This document shows, piece by piece, positions 21,089 through 32,004 of a stretch of 64,000 bases of DNA (its first letter is position 1; each line of letters opens with the position of its first letter). Source of the stretch: Prosopocoilus inquinatus (Eukaryota > Arthropoda > Insecta > Coleoptera > Lucanidae); the NCBI GenBank assembly GCA_036172665.1, contig CM069876.1, positions 3,224,001 to 3,288,000 of the forward strand, written 5' to 3'. The translations under genes were made by a program, and so were the position numbers. Below the pieces are notes generated by a model. That model made no database searches, was not told the origin of the DNA, and was given only the letters and a program-made list of their open reading frames with translations.

Positions 21089-23869
21089 TAAGAGTAAGTG
21101 ATATTTTTTGTTTTTTGGTAAACATTTTAAAGTATCTTAAAGGTTTGAAGCAATTGTTTGCTATTGATGGGATGCTACTGACCAAATAGTTTTGGCAGAA
21201 TTTTTTTTTTGGGAAACATAGTTTTTTAAATCACCAAAGTCCGACTTCACAAACGCAAGTTGACTCTCGGTTTATTCCTAAAGTTATAATTACTCTTGTG
21301 GTTGTTACTACGAGAACAAACATTTGTAACTACGGCAAGAAATTTAATCAAATTTAAAGTTGCGTTTATCAAATCGGGCCTTACCGGTAAATTTAAACCT
21401 CGATTTATTCTCGTACGTACCAACAGTTATGAAAAATGGTTTTTATTGTGGGTTTAACAGCCATTATAAACTGCAATGAAAACCAAAAGGAAAGATATTT
21501 GTCCCTTCCAAATTCAATATAATTTACCTACTTATGGAATTTGACTGAAAAATTACTGAAATATTTTAGGCAATCGCCATCTTCAAAAAATGTCTAAAGT
21601 AGACAAGAGTAAATATTTATTTTTATTAATGTTTGTACGTACCCTAAATCAGCGCTAACTCGCAAAACTTGCACAATGCATGTTTGGTTGCTTACAACAA
21701 TAATTGCTCCGCTTATAATGATTCATTTATTGCATTACGGATAAAATAAATTTCGCGTTATTGTTAATTAAAAAAAAAGCATTTTGCGTTAGTATTTGTG
21801 TATATTCGCCAATCAAATACACGCAGAACAGATCCGACGATTAATTTTTAGTTTGGCTAAAAAATGGTACAGACCTTTGAAAACTGGTACAAATATAATG
21901 TTATGTCCATGTAAACTGATCCTAAATCGGAAGTTCTTAAACGTCACTCAAATAATTTTAAATTCTGCTCCGGATTTATCAAATTATGATAGTGTCAAGA
22001 TGATAGATGAAAATTTGATTAACTCGTCATAAAATTACGAATTTTTGACATAGATGTCAATTCTCAGCGTATCAGTTTTCAAGGGCCGCAATTGTACATA
22101 AATAACGTGTCAAATCATTTTTATTTCTCGTACGACAATTCTAATATTTCTACTTAGGGAAGCAGACCGAAAATTGGAATTCGTCTTACAAAAATTTTCA
22201 TAAAAAAAAAATAAAACACTATAAAGATTTCTCTAAGAAAACAGAATATTGAAAACAAATTCAACTAATAGTAATTTTTATAGTATTTTAATTAGTGTTG
22301 TAAAGCCGAAACATTTCAAGTGACTTATTTCACATAAATTTCATTTAATTGAAATATTTCGTAGCATTCAGAAATTTCATGAAACTTATTTTAAATTGAC
22401 CGCGCAGAAAGCGTCTGCGCGTCTGCGCATGATTTGAATTTGAATGGTGACAATTATCGTGATAAACATATATAAACCCGATACACATATTTACAGCTGA
22501 ATTCATAAAATCTGGAAATATCAAAAAAATATACACCTTTTTTCCTAGTTTTCTCACAGCGCCATAATGATTTATTAGTAGAAATCGGAATCACGTATTT
22601 TGACGTCATTGTTGGGCGGCGCTTGCCATACTGCAGCTCTGCAGCAAAGCTGCCAATCGTTTGGTTATTTTAGTAGTTGGTAATATGTACGATTTCATCT
22701 TAAGAATCTTTTGTATGCTTGAGGTGAATTTTGGATTTTGGATGGAACCAAAACGAAATTTTTCCTTTTACATTATTTAGTCGTGCGCGATAAAACTCGA
22801 AATATGTCGATTTTAAAACTGTCAAGATGGTAGCTAATAGCAAGCATTCAAAATGAACTTGACGGATTAAGAAAAGGAAAAAGGAAACAAGAGACAAACG
22901 AAATAGTTTGCGAGAAAAAAGAACAAACAAGAAAGAAAAGGAACACGATCAGAAATTTGAAAAAATGAATTCTTTTTTTGATAAACGAGAAACACAATCA
23001 AAACGCGGAAAAAGTTATTTATTAAAAATGGTAAACAATTGAATATTAAAACAACATGAAGAACTTTTTAACAGTTGAGAAAAACAAAATATAAATTCCT
23101 AAAGACAATTATTTCATTAAAAAAAAAAAAAAATTATTACACATTCGCAAGACACGACGGTAATTCGAAAATTTACAAAAAGAGAACACACAAAGAAAGA
23201 CAAATCACAATCACACTACAAAAGCAACGAAAACAAAAGCTGATTGCAATGATCAATGATTTGTAGACTGTAGAAAGTTTCTAACTATTCAGTTTGAAAA
23301 TATTTGACAAATAAAATAGAAACAAAATAGTAGTAAATTTTCGTTTTCTGGAAAAATGTAATCTGAATGGTACTTGAAATGGATAATTCTAACGAGAAGA
23401 GAAAGAAAAACAAATCACGATCGTATATTTTACGACAAACAGTGATTGGTAAAAAGTATGTAGGTATGAAAAGAAACAATTTCAGAAAATATAGGAAATA
23501 AGCGAAAATAGTAAACTGATTAATCATAATCGATAATCAAAACTGCCGGGAGATATTCTCGTTAAAAATCGATTAAAAAGAGATCGCATTATGTTCGAGG
23601 AAAAAAAATAAAACAAAACAATAAACAAATTGAACGAAAAAAAAAAAACAAAACGTTACTTTACTATTTAATAATCTTGCTGTTTGTAGTATCAAATCGA
23701 AAAAATTCAATTTCAAACTTAGAAATTGGCAATACTCTGCAGCCCCTTCATGGAGAATTGCCGGGCAAACCAATCGTAATCGTAATCCCTCCCCCCGCGG
23801 ATTATTCCGGAAAAGATTACGCAATAAAAATCTATTAAAAATAATTTTCTATCCAAACCAAAACTCTTA
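21089..23869. other. No gene recognised
   Basis: A/T-rich DNA with A-runs (for example near 22200, 23120 and 23640). Open frames are short and without motifs. No element ends were found. Confidence 0.45.
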
Positions 23870-23997
23870 GGTCCAGTTTTACAAATGGGGCTCAACTTTG
23901 AGCTGAGGCTTAAACCCTTAGCAACGATTATTTCAACAATTGTTGTGAAGGGTTTAAGCTTCGGCTCAAAGTTAAACCGTCATTGTAAAACTGGGCC
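23870..23997. mobile_element. Hairpin MITE with TTA flanks (PIF/Harbinger-like)
   Basis: GGTCCAGTTTTACAAATGGG pairs with a right end reading, inverted, GGCCCAGTTTTACAATGACG. Total length is 128 bp. TTA lies on both sides (23867-23869 and 23998-24000). The TWA flank and GGCC-type tip match other members of this class in the window. Confidence 0.75.
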
Positions 23998-24127
23998 TTA
24001 TTGATGACGTTGAAATATGTGAAATAGGTTAGAATTATTTGATGACGATATGTTTTAAGTAAATAAGCGACAGAAAAATTTTTGATAGGTAGACAAATAG
24101 ACAACTGACAAAGAGAACCATATTTAC

Positions 24128-24165
24128 ACTGAAGATGGCAGCTTAGCTGCCGAAATACGTACCTA
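24128..24165 (+). repeat. Penelope-like terminal motif
   Basis: ACTGAAGATGGCAGCTTAGC followed by TGCCGAAATACGTA is wording typical of the terminal repeat of Penelope-like elements, where GAAGATGG..GC..GCCGAAA forms a small stem. A related copy in opposite orientation is at 43800-43838. No coding sequence is attached. Confidence 0.5.
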
Positions 24166-24477
24166 CGGACATACAAATTTTTAATTAATTTCAATTATTT
24201 CACGAAATTTTTCATGAAATATTTCAAAAAAAATATGCTACATGAAATTTGTAAAACACTATTTTAATGCGAGGGAAAAAAATCAAATAGGAAAAAGCAA
24301 CTTTGCCAAATTCCAAACAACAAACAAACTCATAGGAGCAAGGATGAGATAAAAGTAAATAAACAATTAAGAAAATTAAAAGTTAAGTGAAATAATTATT
24401 TAAAACATTATGTAATGTATGACGAGAATAATAATAGTAACAATCTAACTTCTGAGACGATTTCTGGAAGAACTATA

Positions 24478-24640
24478 CCTTATTTTCTAATTCGCAGGAA
24501 TACTTTGAATTTTTGGCGCTAAAAACGAGCTTTGTCATTGGTAGCTTGCCAGAATTGACCAATGACAAAGCTTGTTTGACCAAAAGCAAAGTTTGTTTTT
24601 AACGCCAAAATTTCAAAATACTCCGAATTAAGAAATAAGG
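24478..24640. mobile_element. Hairpin MITE with TA flanks
   Basis: CCTTATTTTCTAATTCGCAG followed by GAATACTTTGAA pairs with a right end reading, inverted, CCTTATTTCTTAATTCGGAG. The inner arms share GCTTTGTCATTGGT. TA lies on both sides (24476-24477 and 24641-24642), within a CTATACC/GGTATAG context. A 163-bp non-coding element is consistent with Tc1/mariner-type mobilisation. Confidence 0.7.
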
Positions 24641-24735
24641 TATAGCATTCTTGAATCTGAATCTGTGTTAACCGTATATCAAAATTAAACGATTCTGATT
24701 AATAAAATATCTAAATATCTGGGAAATTGGGCAAT

Positions 24736-25503
24736 GTCACTTATGCGACAATCATAGCGTATTTTTTAAGTTTCATCATTTAATATATTTTAACTCTTTT
24801 AAGAATGACTTTTTTTGAAGACGTTAGAAAAAAGTTTAATAGTTAAAGTTTAAAATCACATCTATTTTATAAAAAAGTTTTAGCAACTTTTTAATTTTTT
24901 AATTACTTACTTACACTTACGCGACGTCTGTACAACCTACGTTAAAGAACGTTAATAAAAACTGCCAGTTTCACTGAAGATATCTAATTGTTCAAAACAC
25001 GCATGACACTGATCGAGGTACATGTTAAGTTAATAATATACAAATTTGGAATACAAATCAATACAAAATTGAAAAATTTCGTGTCACTTATGCGACACAG
25101 ATTTGCCACTTGTGCGATATTGCGAAATCAGAAAAAGAAAACGAATTAGAACATTGTCAGTCTCGATTTCTTTTTCTTTTTTGACGTTTCAATCGTTTTC
25201 GTTCACTATTTCTTAGTTTCAAAACGTTTTTTAATCCACACAGTTTAACGTATTCTTAGTACCCTTTTGATGCACTTTGTATCTCTCTTTGTATTCTTCA
25301 TACTTATGAGAATTCTTTATTTTTCCTCGGAAAGTACGCATTCTTTGTTTTGAAGAAGACATAATTTTTAGAGGAATTTAGCTACTTGTCACAGTAACGG
25401 ACGTGAATAAACAACAATTGAAAATAAACAATAGAAAACTAACAAAAAATATCAACGCTGTAAACGTCATTCAATGCCCGCTTGATTTGTCGCGTAAGTA
25501 ACG
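24736..25503 (-). mobile_element. Candidate unclassified DNA element with CACTTATGCGAC motifs
   Basis: GTCACTTATGCGACA occurs at 24736-24750 and 25083-25097. CACTTACGCGAC occurs at 24914-24925, CCACTTGTGCGATA near 25106, and the inverted form TGTCGCGTAAGTAAC at 25489-25503. The outermost copies are inverted relative to each other, so they could be terminal repeats. A basic 43-codon ORF begins at 25362, about 130 bases inside the right copy and pointing inward. No target duplication could be fixed. The alternative is a non-transposon array of binding sites. Confidence 0.35.
25231..25362 (-). pseudogene. N-terminal fragment of a basic, Lys/Arg-rich protein
   Basis: The minus-strand frame opens MSSSKQRMRTFRGKIKNSHK and continues 'YEEYKERYKVHQKG' to a TAA at 25231-25233. 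The pattern 'R.FR.K.K...YEEYKE+.R' recalls the short basic N-terminal domain of some insect transposon-encoded proteins, but I cannot name the family. Further Lys/Arg-rich sequence in other frames continues for about 80 bases. It lies inside the candidate element with CACTTATGCGAC motifs, which hints that it is that element's gene. Confidence 0.35.
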
Positions 25504-25538
25504 CTAATTTAACATGAAGTAACGTAGCTATTTAATAA

Positions 25539-25744
25539 GGCCCGGTTTCTGAAACGATACATAACATTATGCAGAGATTAACTCAAGATAAACTCACTAT
25601 AACTACTAAAAACCGTTTCTCAAAACTTTATCTGTAGGTAAGGTGTGTACGTAGCAACGTTAAAAATTTATACTTTTTGTAATGTTGTCTGTCAAAGAAA
25701 AATTATGTTTACTAAAAGTTATTTATCGTTTCAGAAACCGGGTA
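25539..25744. mobile_element. MITE with TAA flanks (PIF/Harbinger-like)
   Basis: GGCCCGGTTTCTGAAACGAT followed by ACATAAC pairs with a right end reading, inverted, TACCCGGTTTCTGAAACGAT followed by AAATAAC. TAA flanks both sides (25536-25538 and 25745-25747). The 206-bp interior has weaker inverted similarity (CGTTTCTCAAAAC) and no gene. Confidence 0.72.
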
Positions 25745-27541
25745 TAACTGTTCTAAATGGGAAAATAAAGCTAAATGTTTGCAGAAAGAGATACAGTGTT
25801 TTTGAGTGATCATTAGAGCTGGGATTATATGCAAATTGCATATTTGTTTCTATGACGTATACGAGCAAAATTTTATGTTTTTTGGCATATCAAACAATTT
25901 TGAAGCAAATAAATCAATTTAAAAAATACATATTTTAGACATACTGAGTACATATTTGTGAAAAGAAGCATATTAGTGCACATATATCTGTAATTTGTCA
26001 GATATATTTCTTTTTATTTTACTTATTGTCAGGTTGAAACCTTGAAAGTCTGCGTATTTGCAGATAAACTAACAACTTTTTTTCTTACAAAACCTGCATT
26101 CGATTTGCATTTTAATTCAATTCGTTTGGATTACTTACAAAATTTTAATCTCATGTGAACTTCAAAAGCGAAATGAATGCATTTCGTACAACTGTTTGAT
26201 GTTTATAGCCCGATCGGGTCTACTGTTTTTATAGTACGATAATACAGGGTAGCGCGGAGCTAACTGACATTTTCAACTAGTAATAATTATAATATATACG
26301 GAATATACGGTTTTATAAGAAAATTGGCTTTGGGGCTCGTGGACTTTAGAGTACATAATTTAATTCACGAGATATCCTCATCATAGAGTCAATAGAGCCT
26401 TTTATACTAAAATTAACTTGTATAATCCAGTTGTGAGCATCTTAAACGCCAGAAGTTGATTTTTGTGAACCTTAACAAGGTTTTAAGGGTAAGATTTGCG
26501 TGCAGGGGGTGCATCTTAGTACGGATGAGTATATATATATGTTTTACATCTTCTTTTGTTGCTTCTTCGGTGTAGAATTACTTTCTAAAGTTGCAAATAT
26601 GCAAACATTTTTGATGCACGAAGCTAGGCGCAAGGCATTCGCTTACAGACGAACAAAAACGAATTCTCACGAAGTCTAACATGTTTGGACAAAAATTTAA
26701 ATATGTGAACATAAATTCACTCTTTTATTATAGAAATAATTAATATCAATTATAATTTCTGAAAATATTATTCATAAAAAATATTCTAAGTCGGCGCTCC
26801 TCAAAATTGGCTTCCCGGTCAGTCGCCTGCCTCTTTATCCGACCCTGGTTTGCAGTCATATACGATCTGTTTCAAAGTAAGACGACACCGTTATTTACTT
26901 TCTTATTTTTGGAGCTATAGAGTCGTTTAAATCAGCAAATTTGTTTGTCCTGTTTTGCTGATTACAAATTACTGAAAAACAGTACATGATTTAATTTAAA
27001 CGTTAACTTTAAGACTGTATAACATTGCTTTAAAATGTTCTAAAAGTTGAATTTAATATTTTGGCGCCTACCGGTATTGAATGTTTTTAAATATACTACT
27101 TTTGTCGATTTCCTCTTATTTCTCCACGACCCTCTCCGACTTTAAAGTTCGCCGCTGGTATCACGTTGTGTCCCTGTGCGATGTCAATAATCCCGAGTGC
27201 ACAGGTAAGAAACGCCCTGCTTTGTTATATGTACCTTAGTAAATTAGTTAATACTACATTTTTTTAAATCGGTTTTTAGAATTTAAGTCGAATCTGATAG
27301 CCTCGAAATAATTTAGAAAACACTAATAGTCTAAATCCGGAGTTGGCATGGTGGGGAGTATGACGCGGTATATTCCCTTTCTTCACAATATTAGTAGCGT
27401 GCTAATCACAACAACCAATGCGACACGAACATTTTTGTGACTTCCATGAAATCACACTTGTTTGTTAATGGATTCGTTTATTAATTTTTATCATGGCATG
27501 GCCGCCGCATCCAATCCAATTAAATGCGAACATAGTATCTA

Positions 27542-28884
27542 CCGTGCCTTCAATTGAATTCCTCTTTAAAGTGGGCTATAATTTCACTGCTTTTTTCTCC
27601 TAAGATTTGCAGCACTGATAGCTGTTCAATTATTTAATTAAACAAATGTCAAATTGACACTTTGTATTTACAATTAATTCAAAATGTTAGAATTACAGCA
27701 GAAAATATTTATTGTTGAAAGTTATTTTCAAACCGGTAGAATAGAAAATGGACAGTTAGTTTATTCAATTAATCAGTGTGTACAGAAATTTCGACAGCAG
27801 TTTCCTAATTTTGCTATTACTTATGAACAGCTAGTTAAACATATTCATGCTTGTGTTCTTAAATTTCGTGAAACAGGATCACTTGGTCGCAAAACAGGGA
27901 GCGGAGCAGCTAAGAAAAGGACTGCAGCCTGCATTGAAGATGTTCGGGATCGAATGGAACTCTCTCCCAAGAAATCTATTGCGAAACTTTCACAAGAAGT
28001 TCAGCTATCAGTGGGAACATGTCACACTATTCTTAAAAAAGACTTAAAGCTTCATCCATTTAAGATTCAAGCAGTCCACGAACTCAGGCCAGTAGATTTT
28101 CACAGAAGAACAGAATATTGTCTGTGGTTTCTTGATAACTTAAACAACAACGACATTCTTGAGAAGTGTTTCTCTTCCGATGAGGCCTGGTTTCATCTCT
28201 CAGGGTATTTAAATAAACAGAATATGAGAATATGGTCAGCAGAAAATTCCCATGAATGTGTGGAAACTCCATTACATCCATTAAAAATTGGTGTTTGGCT
28301 AGCAGTGTCAAGAAGGCGTATCATCGGACCAATATTTTTTAACGACTCAGTAACTGCTGAAAGATACCGAAATGAGTTATTAGAACCTTTCATTAATCAA
28401 CTACATGATGATGAACTTACAGAAGGGTTTTTTTTCAGTAAGACAATGCTACTTCCCCACACAGCTCATCAAACATTGACTTTCCTGCAGCAGTTTTTCG
28501 ATAATCGGATTGTGAATTTTCCTGCAAGGTCTCCGGATCTCACAATTATGGATTACTTCATTTATCCGCACATGAAAAACACAGTTTTTAGAAATACGCG
28601 TCACACAATCGAAGAACTTCGTGTGGGCATTACAGATGTGTGTGCTAACATAACCCCCGAACACTTAGCAAACGGGTTTGAAAACATGAAACGCAGAGTA
28701 CGCTTATGTATTCAAGCTGAAGGAGAGCACTTGGAGCATCTACTTTAAACTTTAATGTTGTGTTTTTATTTGATGTTATGATCAGTACTGACAGTTAATG
28801 ACAACTGTTTTCTCTAGAATTGTGTCGCCAACTTCATAAAAAAATCACAGGTTACTTTAATGAGGAATTTAATTGAAGGCACAG
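27542..28884 (+). mobile_element. Mariner-superfamily element, copy 2 of 3, nested in the hAT element
   Basis: The inverted ends are CCGTGCCTTCAATTGAATTC and, on the right, GAATTTAATTGAAGGCACAG. TA lies on both sides (27540-27541 and 28885-28886). The 1,343-bp copy is the least rearranged of the three and carries one continuous transposase-length frame. Its position inside 25814-29053 shows it arrived after the hAT element. Confidence 0.9.
27684..28748 (+). pseudogene. Mariner-superfamily transposase, copy 2: full-length frame, catalytic motif lost
   Basis: A 354-codon frame starts MLELQQKIFIVESYFQTGRI. An N-terminal helix-turn-helix (about residues 1-65) is followed by a linker 'LKFRETGSLGRKTGSG' and a second helix-turn-helix with 'KKSIAKLSQEVQLSVGTCHT' (about 95-115). 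The DDE/D core has Asp166 in CFSSDEAWFHL and Asp290 in SPDLTIMDY. The second Asp should lie in QQDNATAHT as in copy 1. Here the bases at about 28428-28460 read FFFSKTMLLPHT, because extra bases in the T-run and one extra base about 25 bases later shift the frame and restore it. The protein would be full length but lack a metal-binding residue, so it is probably inactive. It could still bind the ends. Confidence 0.85.
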
Positions 28885-29053
28885 TAATATATACCCAAAA
28901 TCCTGCATTAGTAAATTTGTTTTTTAATTTATACAGCATATATGCATAATTGTTTGCATATTCGTGCATATATTAAAGTATATTTTACCCAAAAAGCTTG
29001 CATACGTATGCGCATATTTTATTCATTTCTGCTTGCATATAATCCCAGCTCTG

Positions 29054-31689
29054 GTGATCATTAATTTTCCAAAATGAGTTACACAAATAAACGTGCTTTT
29101 GACACTTACGCGGAGTGTAAAAAATTGGATACTTTGTAAACCCTTTTTATTGTAATTCAAGATCAATTTTTATTATTTCGATACTTATTACAAAACCAAC
29201 AGTAACAGTAATGAGAGGGTAATCTCAATTGCATCTTTATTTTTTTAATGAAATTTGGACAACAGTTAATGATTGTGTTATTCACTTAAGTATTTGTACG
29301 TTGTACTTGTATTTTAAAACCCCAATATAACATTTTTCGAATACTATAAAGGAAAATAATTACAGAAAATTTAAATTTATTATTTTTACTAATTACATTT
29401 GAAAAATTGGACAATAAAATAAAATAAATTCATGAGTCATTTCTACGTACTTGAATTGGTATCTTTAAAAGGAATCATTTGCAGTCAGAACTTTAGGTAG
29501 CAACTTTGTGTACAAGGTAGAATGGTACAGATGAATGTGAACAAAAACTACTGATTTTCTAGTTAAAATTTCATCCGTGCGCCCCGGTTAAAATTCATTT
29601 CACGAAAAACGCGAACAAATACCACAAAACCCCAATCAGGCCGAAATAATAATAAAAATAACGCGCTGTAACCACGCAAAACAATAGAAATTCCGAAATA
29701 GTCCATCAGGACATGTAACAAATACAATAACCGTGCTCGGGGGCCACGGCGCCCCCAGTGGCGCCGGCTGCATTCTCCACGTGCCCCGATAAATCACGGG
29801 GCCCCCGCTAGGCGTCTCACGAGCGCACAAACAATGAAACAATAGGGGAAATAAAACACGGCGACATCACTTTGTTTATTCCGTATAATTGTTGGCGTGC
29901 ATGTCCTGCCTCGAGATTGATGGAAGATCCTTACTGGAATTTTATTTTCACTTGTGAATTGCTGCACTATTTCTGCAGGTGTTTTTAGATGTCCCCAGAG
30001 AAGTTATTATTCTTATAATTTATTCCAGTTGTTTTTATTACATTACACAAAATGATTCAATTCGTAGTTTCAAAAACAATAAGAAATTCATTGATTTTGA
30101 AAAATAAATTCGAAAAATGAGATAATAATTGTAAGTACAATTAAATTCAACAAATTTTTATGTATACGGCTTCAAAGAATAGACATTTCCTTCAAGAAAA
30201 GTTCTGCACAAAACAAGTTTCATATTATTTATTGTGATTAGGTACTTAATTAACATTTCTCTTGTATGTACAGATAATTATAACGTAATTTGTATTAGTT
30301 TTACAATGGTCGTAAATAACATTCATCAGATATCTTACGTGTCGGGTTTCATGTAGCCTAAAATAAGCTTGGTCACTCTACATGTATTTTCAATCCGTAT
30401 GATATTGTGAATTCATCATGTTAATGTCGGTCTTCATTTTATGTAAATGATTTTATAATTTCATTAACCTCCCGAAGTAGCTAACATGATTGAAAATTAA
30501 TTTTGGCACTCCGACATTTCATCTGTTATTAGCAGGAAGTGCAGATGCATGCCGAATAACAAAAAATGGTTTACATATTCCTGATCATTTCCGATAATTG
30601 ATTTAAGTTAATTAACTCTTAACTGAAAGTGCTTCACTTCGCGTGATTTCGAGTTCGAAAATCACAGGTATCATCATAATCAATAAATTGAAGCCAGGAA
30701 TATAATATAATTAATAAATTAATTGGTGTACTTAAAAAGGGATTAAGAGGAGCTTGCTTACAAAATTTATAATTGTGGTAAATCATTTTCGCTTAATTGT
30801 AAATTAAGTGCATATATAAAGCTACTTACCGGGTTGTAATTATTTAAAGAATGTTTAAGGTTAGAGAGATTAGGTCTGAAAGAAGAACACCCAGGAAATT
30901 TGCTAGAACTAATAAATACATCGCACAGACAGGGGACCTTTTAGTTCGTAGGGTCAGTTACAACTGTGTGAAACAGCAGACCCCTGACCGAGAGGCCACC
31001 ATGAAATTTCTTTACGAAAATGTTTGTCAACAAAGATATTTCGTGTAAATACAAGCATAATGCTGTCGGACGGAGTCTCTAGTCTGTCCTTACACGAGAA
31101 TAATAGCAGGGTCGACAGAGAATGATGACTTCGTGTAACTGAATAGGATGACAACCTAATTTAAATGCCAAAAATTGTTCGCAAACTTTCACATTTGCTT
31201 CGAATAAATATGTAGGGTTTCTTTGTATAAAATTTCTTGGTAATTATCTGCACTACTTGTTCTTATTGAGTATTACTGATTTCAGTTTCAGTGAATTACT
31301 GATATGGAATGATATAATAGACATATATATGACATTGTGTATTCATCACAGATAAAATATTTATTTCTTTAACGAAGGTAGCGTACAATCAAACCCGGTC
31401 ACATCATTTCTACAACCGATCTCACATTTGTAGTTTTGACATTTAATGCAAATTTTACTGTTAATAATTCGTATTACTGATCGGAAATTAAAAGACCAGA
31501 ACCAGTTTTGCCTCATGAAAAATACAACTGGCGACGGTGTCCTATTAGAAATACGGTAACAAAAAAGAGAGGAGTTTGAAATAAATGACAAGGTATGATT
31601 TCTGATAAATATACATTGTGTCCACGGATTTTCTGCATTGGTAGAGTGACACTCTTTAATTAAATTAATTAAATTTCAATTCTTGAATC
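29054..31689. other. No gene recognised; GC-rich patch near 29.7-29.85 kb
   Basis: The patch at about 29733-29830 (GGGGGCCACGGCGCCCCCAG, GGCGCCGGCTGC, CACGGGGCCCCCGC) stands out from A/T-rich surroundings and is CpG-rich. Frames crossing it (for example 29636-29842, minus) have no motif. The rest has short open frames only, including a 65-codon one at 30851-31048 without recognisable features. Confidence 0.45.
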
Positions 31690-31770
31690 ATAGTCATATA
31701 TTTTCTTCTTGTTCGTTACATTAACGTTTCCGACAAAACGTTTTTGTCATCTTCAGATGTACTGCTTACA
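31690..31770 (-). repeat. Penelope-like terminal motif
   Basis: Read on the minus strand, GTACATCTGAAGATGACAAA followed by AACGTTTTGTCGGAAACGTT has the GAAGATG-stem-GAAACG layout of Penelope-like terminal repeats. No coding sequence is attached on either side. Confidence 0.45.
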
Positions 31771-32004
31771 ATGTTTTGAGTCTCATCAACATTAAAATAA
31801 ACGAGTTGGTCAGACAGCGGACGTAGACTATTCCTGATGAAAATAAATGTTTTCCAAATTCAAGTTCGCCAGCGACGGTAAAATATATTTTGATTTAAAT
31901 TTTCTTGGAGAAAATAAGGATTAAAAATTTTGAGCCACTGGTGGTTCTCTTCCTTAATGAATTAAAAGAAATTTGTAATTTTTATTTGATATAATGTACC
32001 AGTT

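Larger units (their letters stand above)
25814..29053. mobile_element. Large non-autonomous hAT-like element carrying a mariner insertion
   Basis: The ends are TAGAGCTGGGATTATATGCA and, inverted from the right, CAGAGCTGGGATTATATGCA. The flanks are a perfect 8-bp duplication, GTGATCAT, at 25806-25813 and 29054-29061. CAGNGCTGGG-type ends with an 8-bp duplication are the hAT signature. GCATAT words cluster inside both ends and may be transposase-binding sites. Without the mariner copy at 27542-28884 the element is about 1.9 kb. I found no hAT transposase frame in it, so it is probably a deletion or capture derivative. Confidence 0.85.

Noticed and set aside
24736..25503. CRISPR-like array from repeated CACTTATGCGAC words
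   Set aside because: Spacing is irregular, orientation is mixed and the context is eukaryotic.
27847..28664. Additional frames overlapping mariner copies 1-3 on both strands
   Set aside because: These shadow the transposase frame and recur only because the three copies are homologous.
29636..29842. Short GC-rich protein on the minus strand
   Set aside because: The frame follows from local GC richness lacking stops; no motif or start context.
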